Shown piece by piece: positions 25,007 through 25,063 of a DNA stretch of 25,063 bases (its first letter is position 1; the number at the start of each line of letters is the position of its first letter). The stretch comes from Rhizophagus sp. LPA8_4_AMF. Lineage: Eukaryota > Glomeromycota > Glomeromycetes > Glomerales > Glomeraceae. Both the position numbers and the translations under genes were made by a program. Under the pieces are notes generated by a model, which worked only from the letters and a program-made list of their open reading frames with translations, was not told the DNA's origin and did not search any database. Where the stretch lies: positions 1-25,063 of the forward strand of contig JADRCO010000880.1 of assembly GCA_021464525.1 (NCBI GenBank), written 5' to 3'.

Positions 25007-25063
25007 TCTTTTTTTTTTTTTTTTTTATTTTTTTTTTTTTTTTTTTTATTTTTTTTTTTTTTT
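25007..25063. repeat. Interrupted T run at window end
   Basis: Fifty-seven bases of T with two isolated A, running to the last base. Such runs often mark assembly limits. Confidence 0.8.

Noticed and set aside
1-25063. tRNA, rRNA and CRISPR arrays
   Set aside because: No GTTCGA-type T-arm with matching acceptor stem, no conserved rRNA core, and no regularly spaced identical repeats were found by eye; a tRNA gene with an intron could be missed.

Overview
The window looks like nuclear DNA of an arbuscular mycorrhizal fungus, most likely Rhizophagus or a close glomeromycete. It is very AT-rich (about 28% GC by eye), with long A and T runs. It carries two small HMG-box genes of the MATA-HMG type, a family known to be hugely expanded in these fungi, plus eroded fragments that resemble F-box/LRR, Crinkler and hAT sequences. 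No rRNA, tRNA, CRISPR array or bacterial signal was seen.

Layout. 1-2120 holds short inverted-repeat elements: a 164-bp MITE, a foldback of about 390 bp, and a 391-bp MITE with a 9-bp target-site duplication. 2120-10000 is a gene graveyard: many short stretches that translate like protein (richer in GC, exon-like, some with splice-site-like edges) are separated by AT-rich DNA and interrupted by stops and frame changes. Recognisable pieces are an F-box/LRR-like fragment (7082-7409) and a Crinkler N-terminal fragment (about 7640-7970). 10225-10440 (minus) is an hAT transposase fragment. 10640-12470 is mostly AT-rich, with one G-rich tract.

12470-16900 is the functional core. It is a tandem duplication of about 1.5-2 kb, each unit carrying a conserved short-ORF block, then a TATA-box promoter, then an intact MATA-HMG gene (13917-14438 and 16584-16898, both plus strand). 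The conserved block 0.7-1 kb upstream is more alike between units (94% over 116 bp, all differences transitions, mostly synonymous) than the HMG genes themselves (65% amino-acid identity). This is the most interesting feature of the window.

17600-23000 holds further fragments on both strands (17626-17894 minus, 18323-18552 plus, 18964-19182 minus, 20105-20472 minus, 20475-20868 plus, 22477-22839 minus) and a diverged direct repeat of 240-340 bp (21031-21701). 23000-25063 is nearly empty: A runs of 27-41 bases, a short tandem repeat, and one GC-rich stem-loop element. The window ends inside a T run.

Only the two HMG genes are confident genes. The other coding calls rest on reading frames and composition and were not checked against any database.
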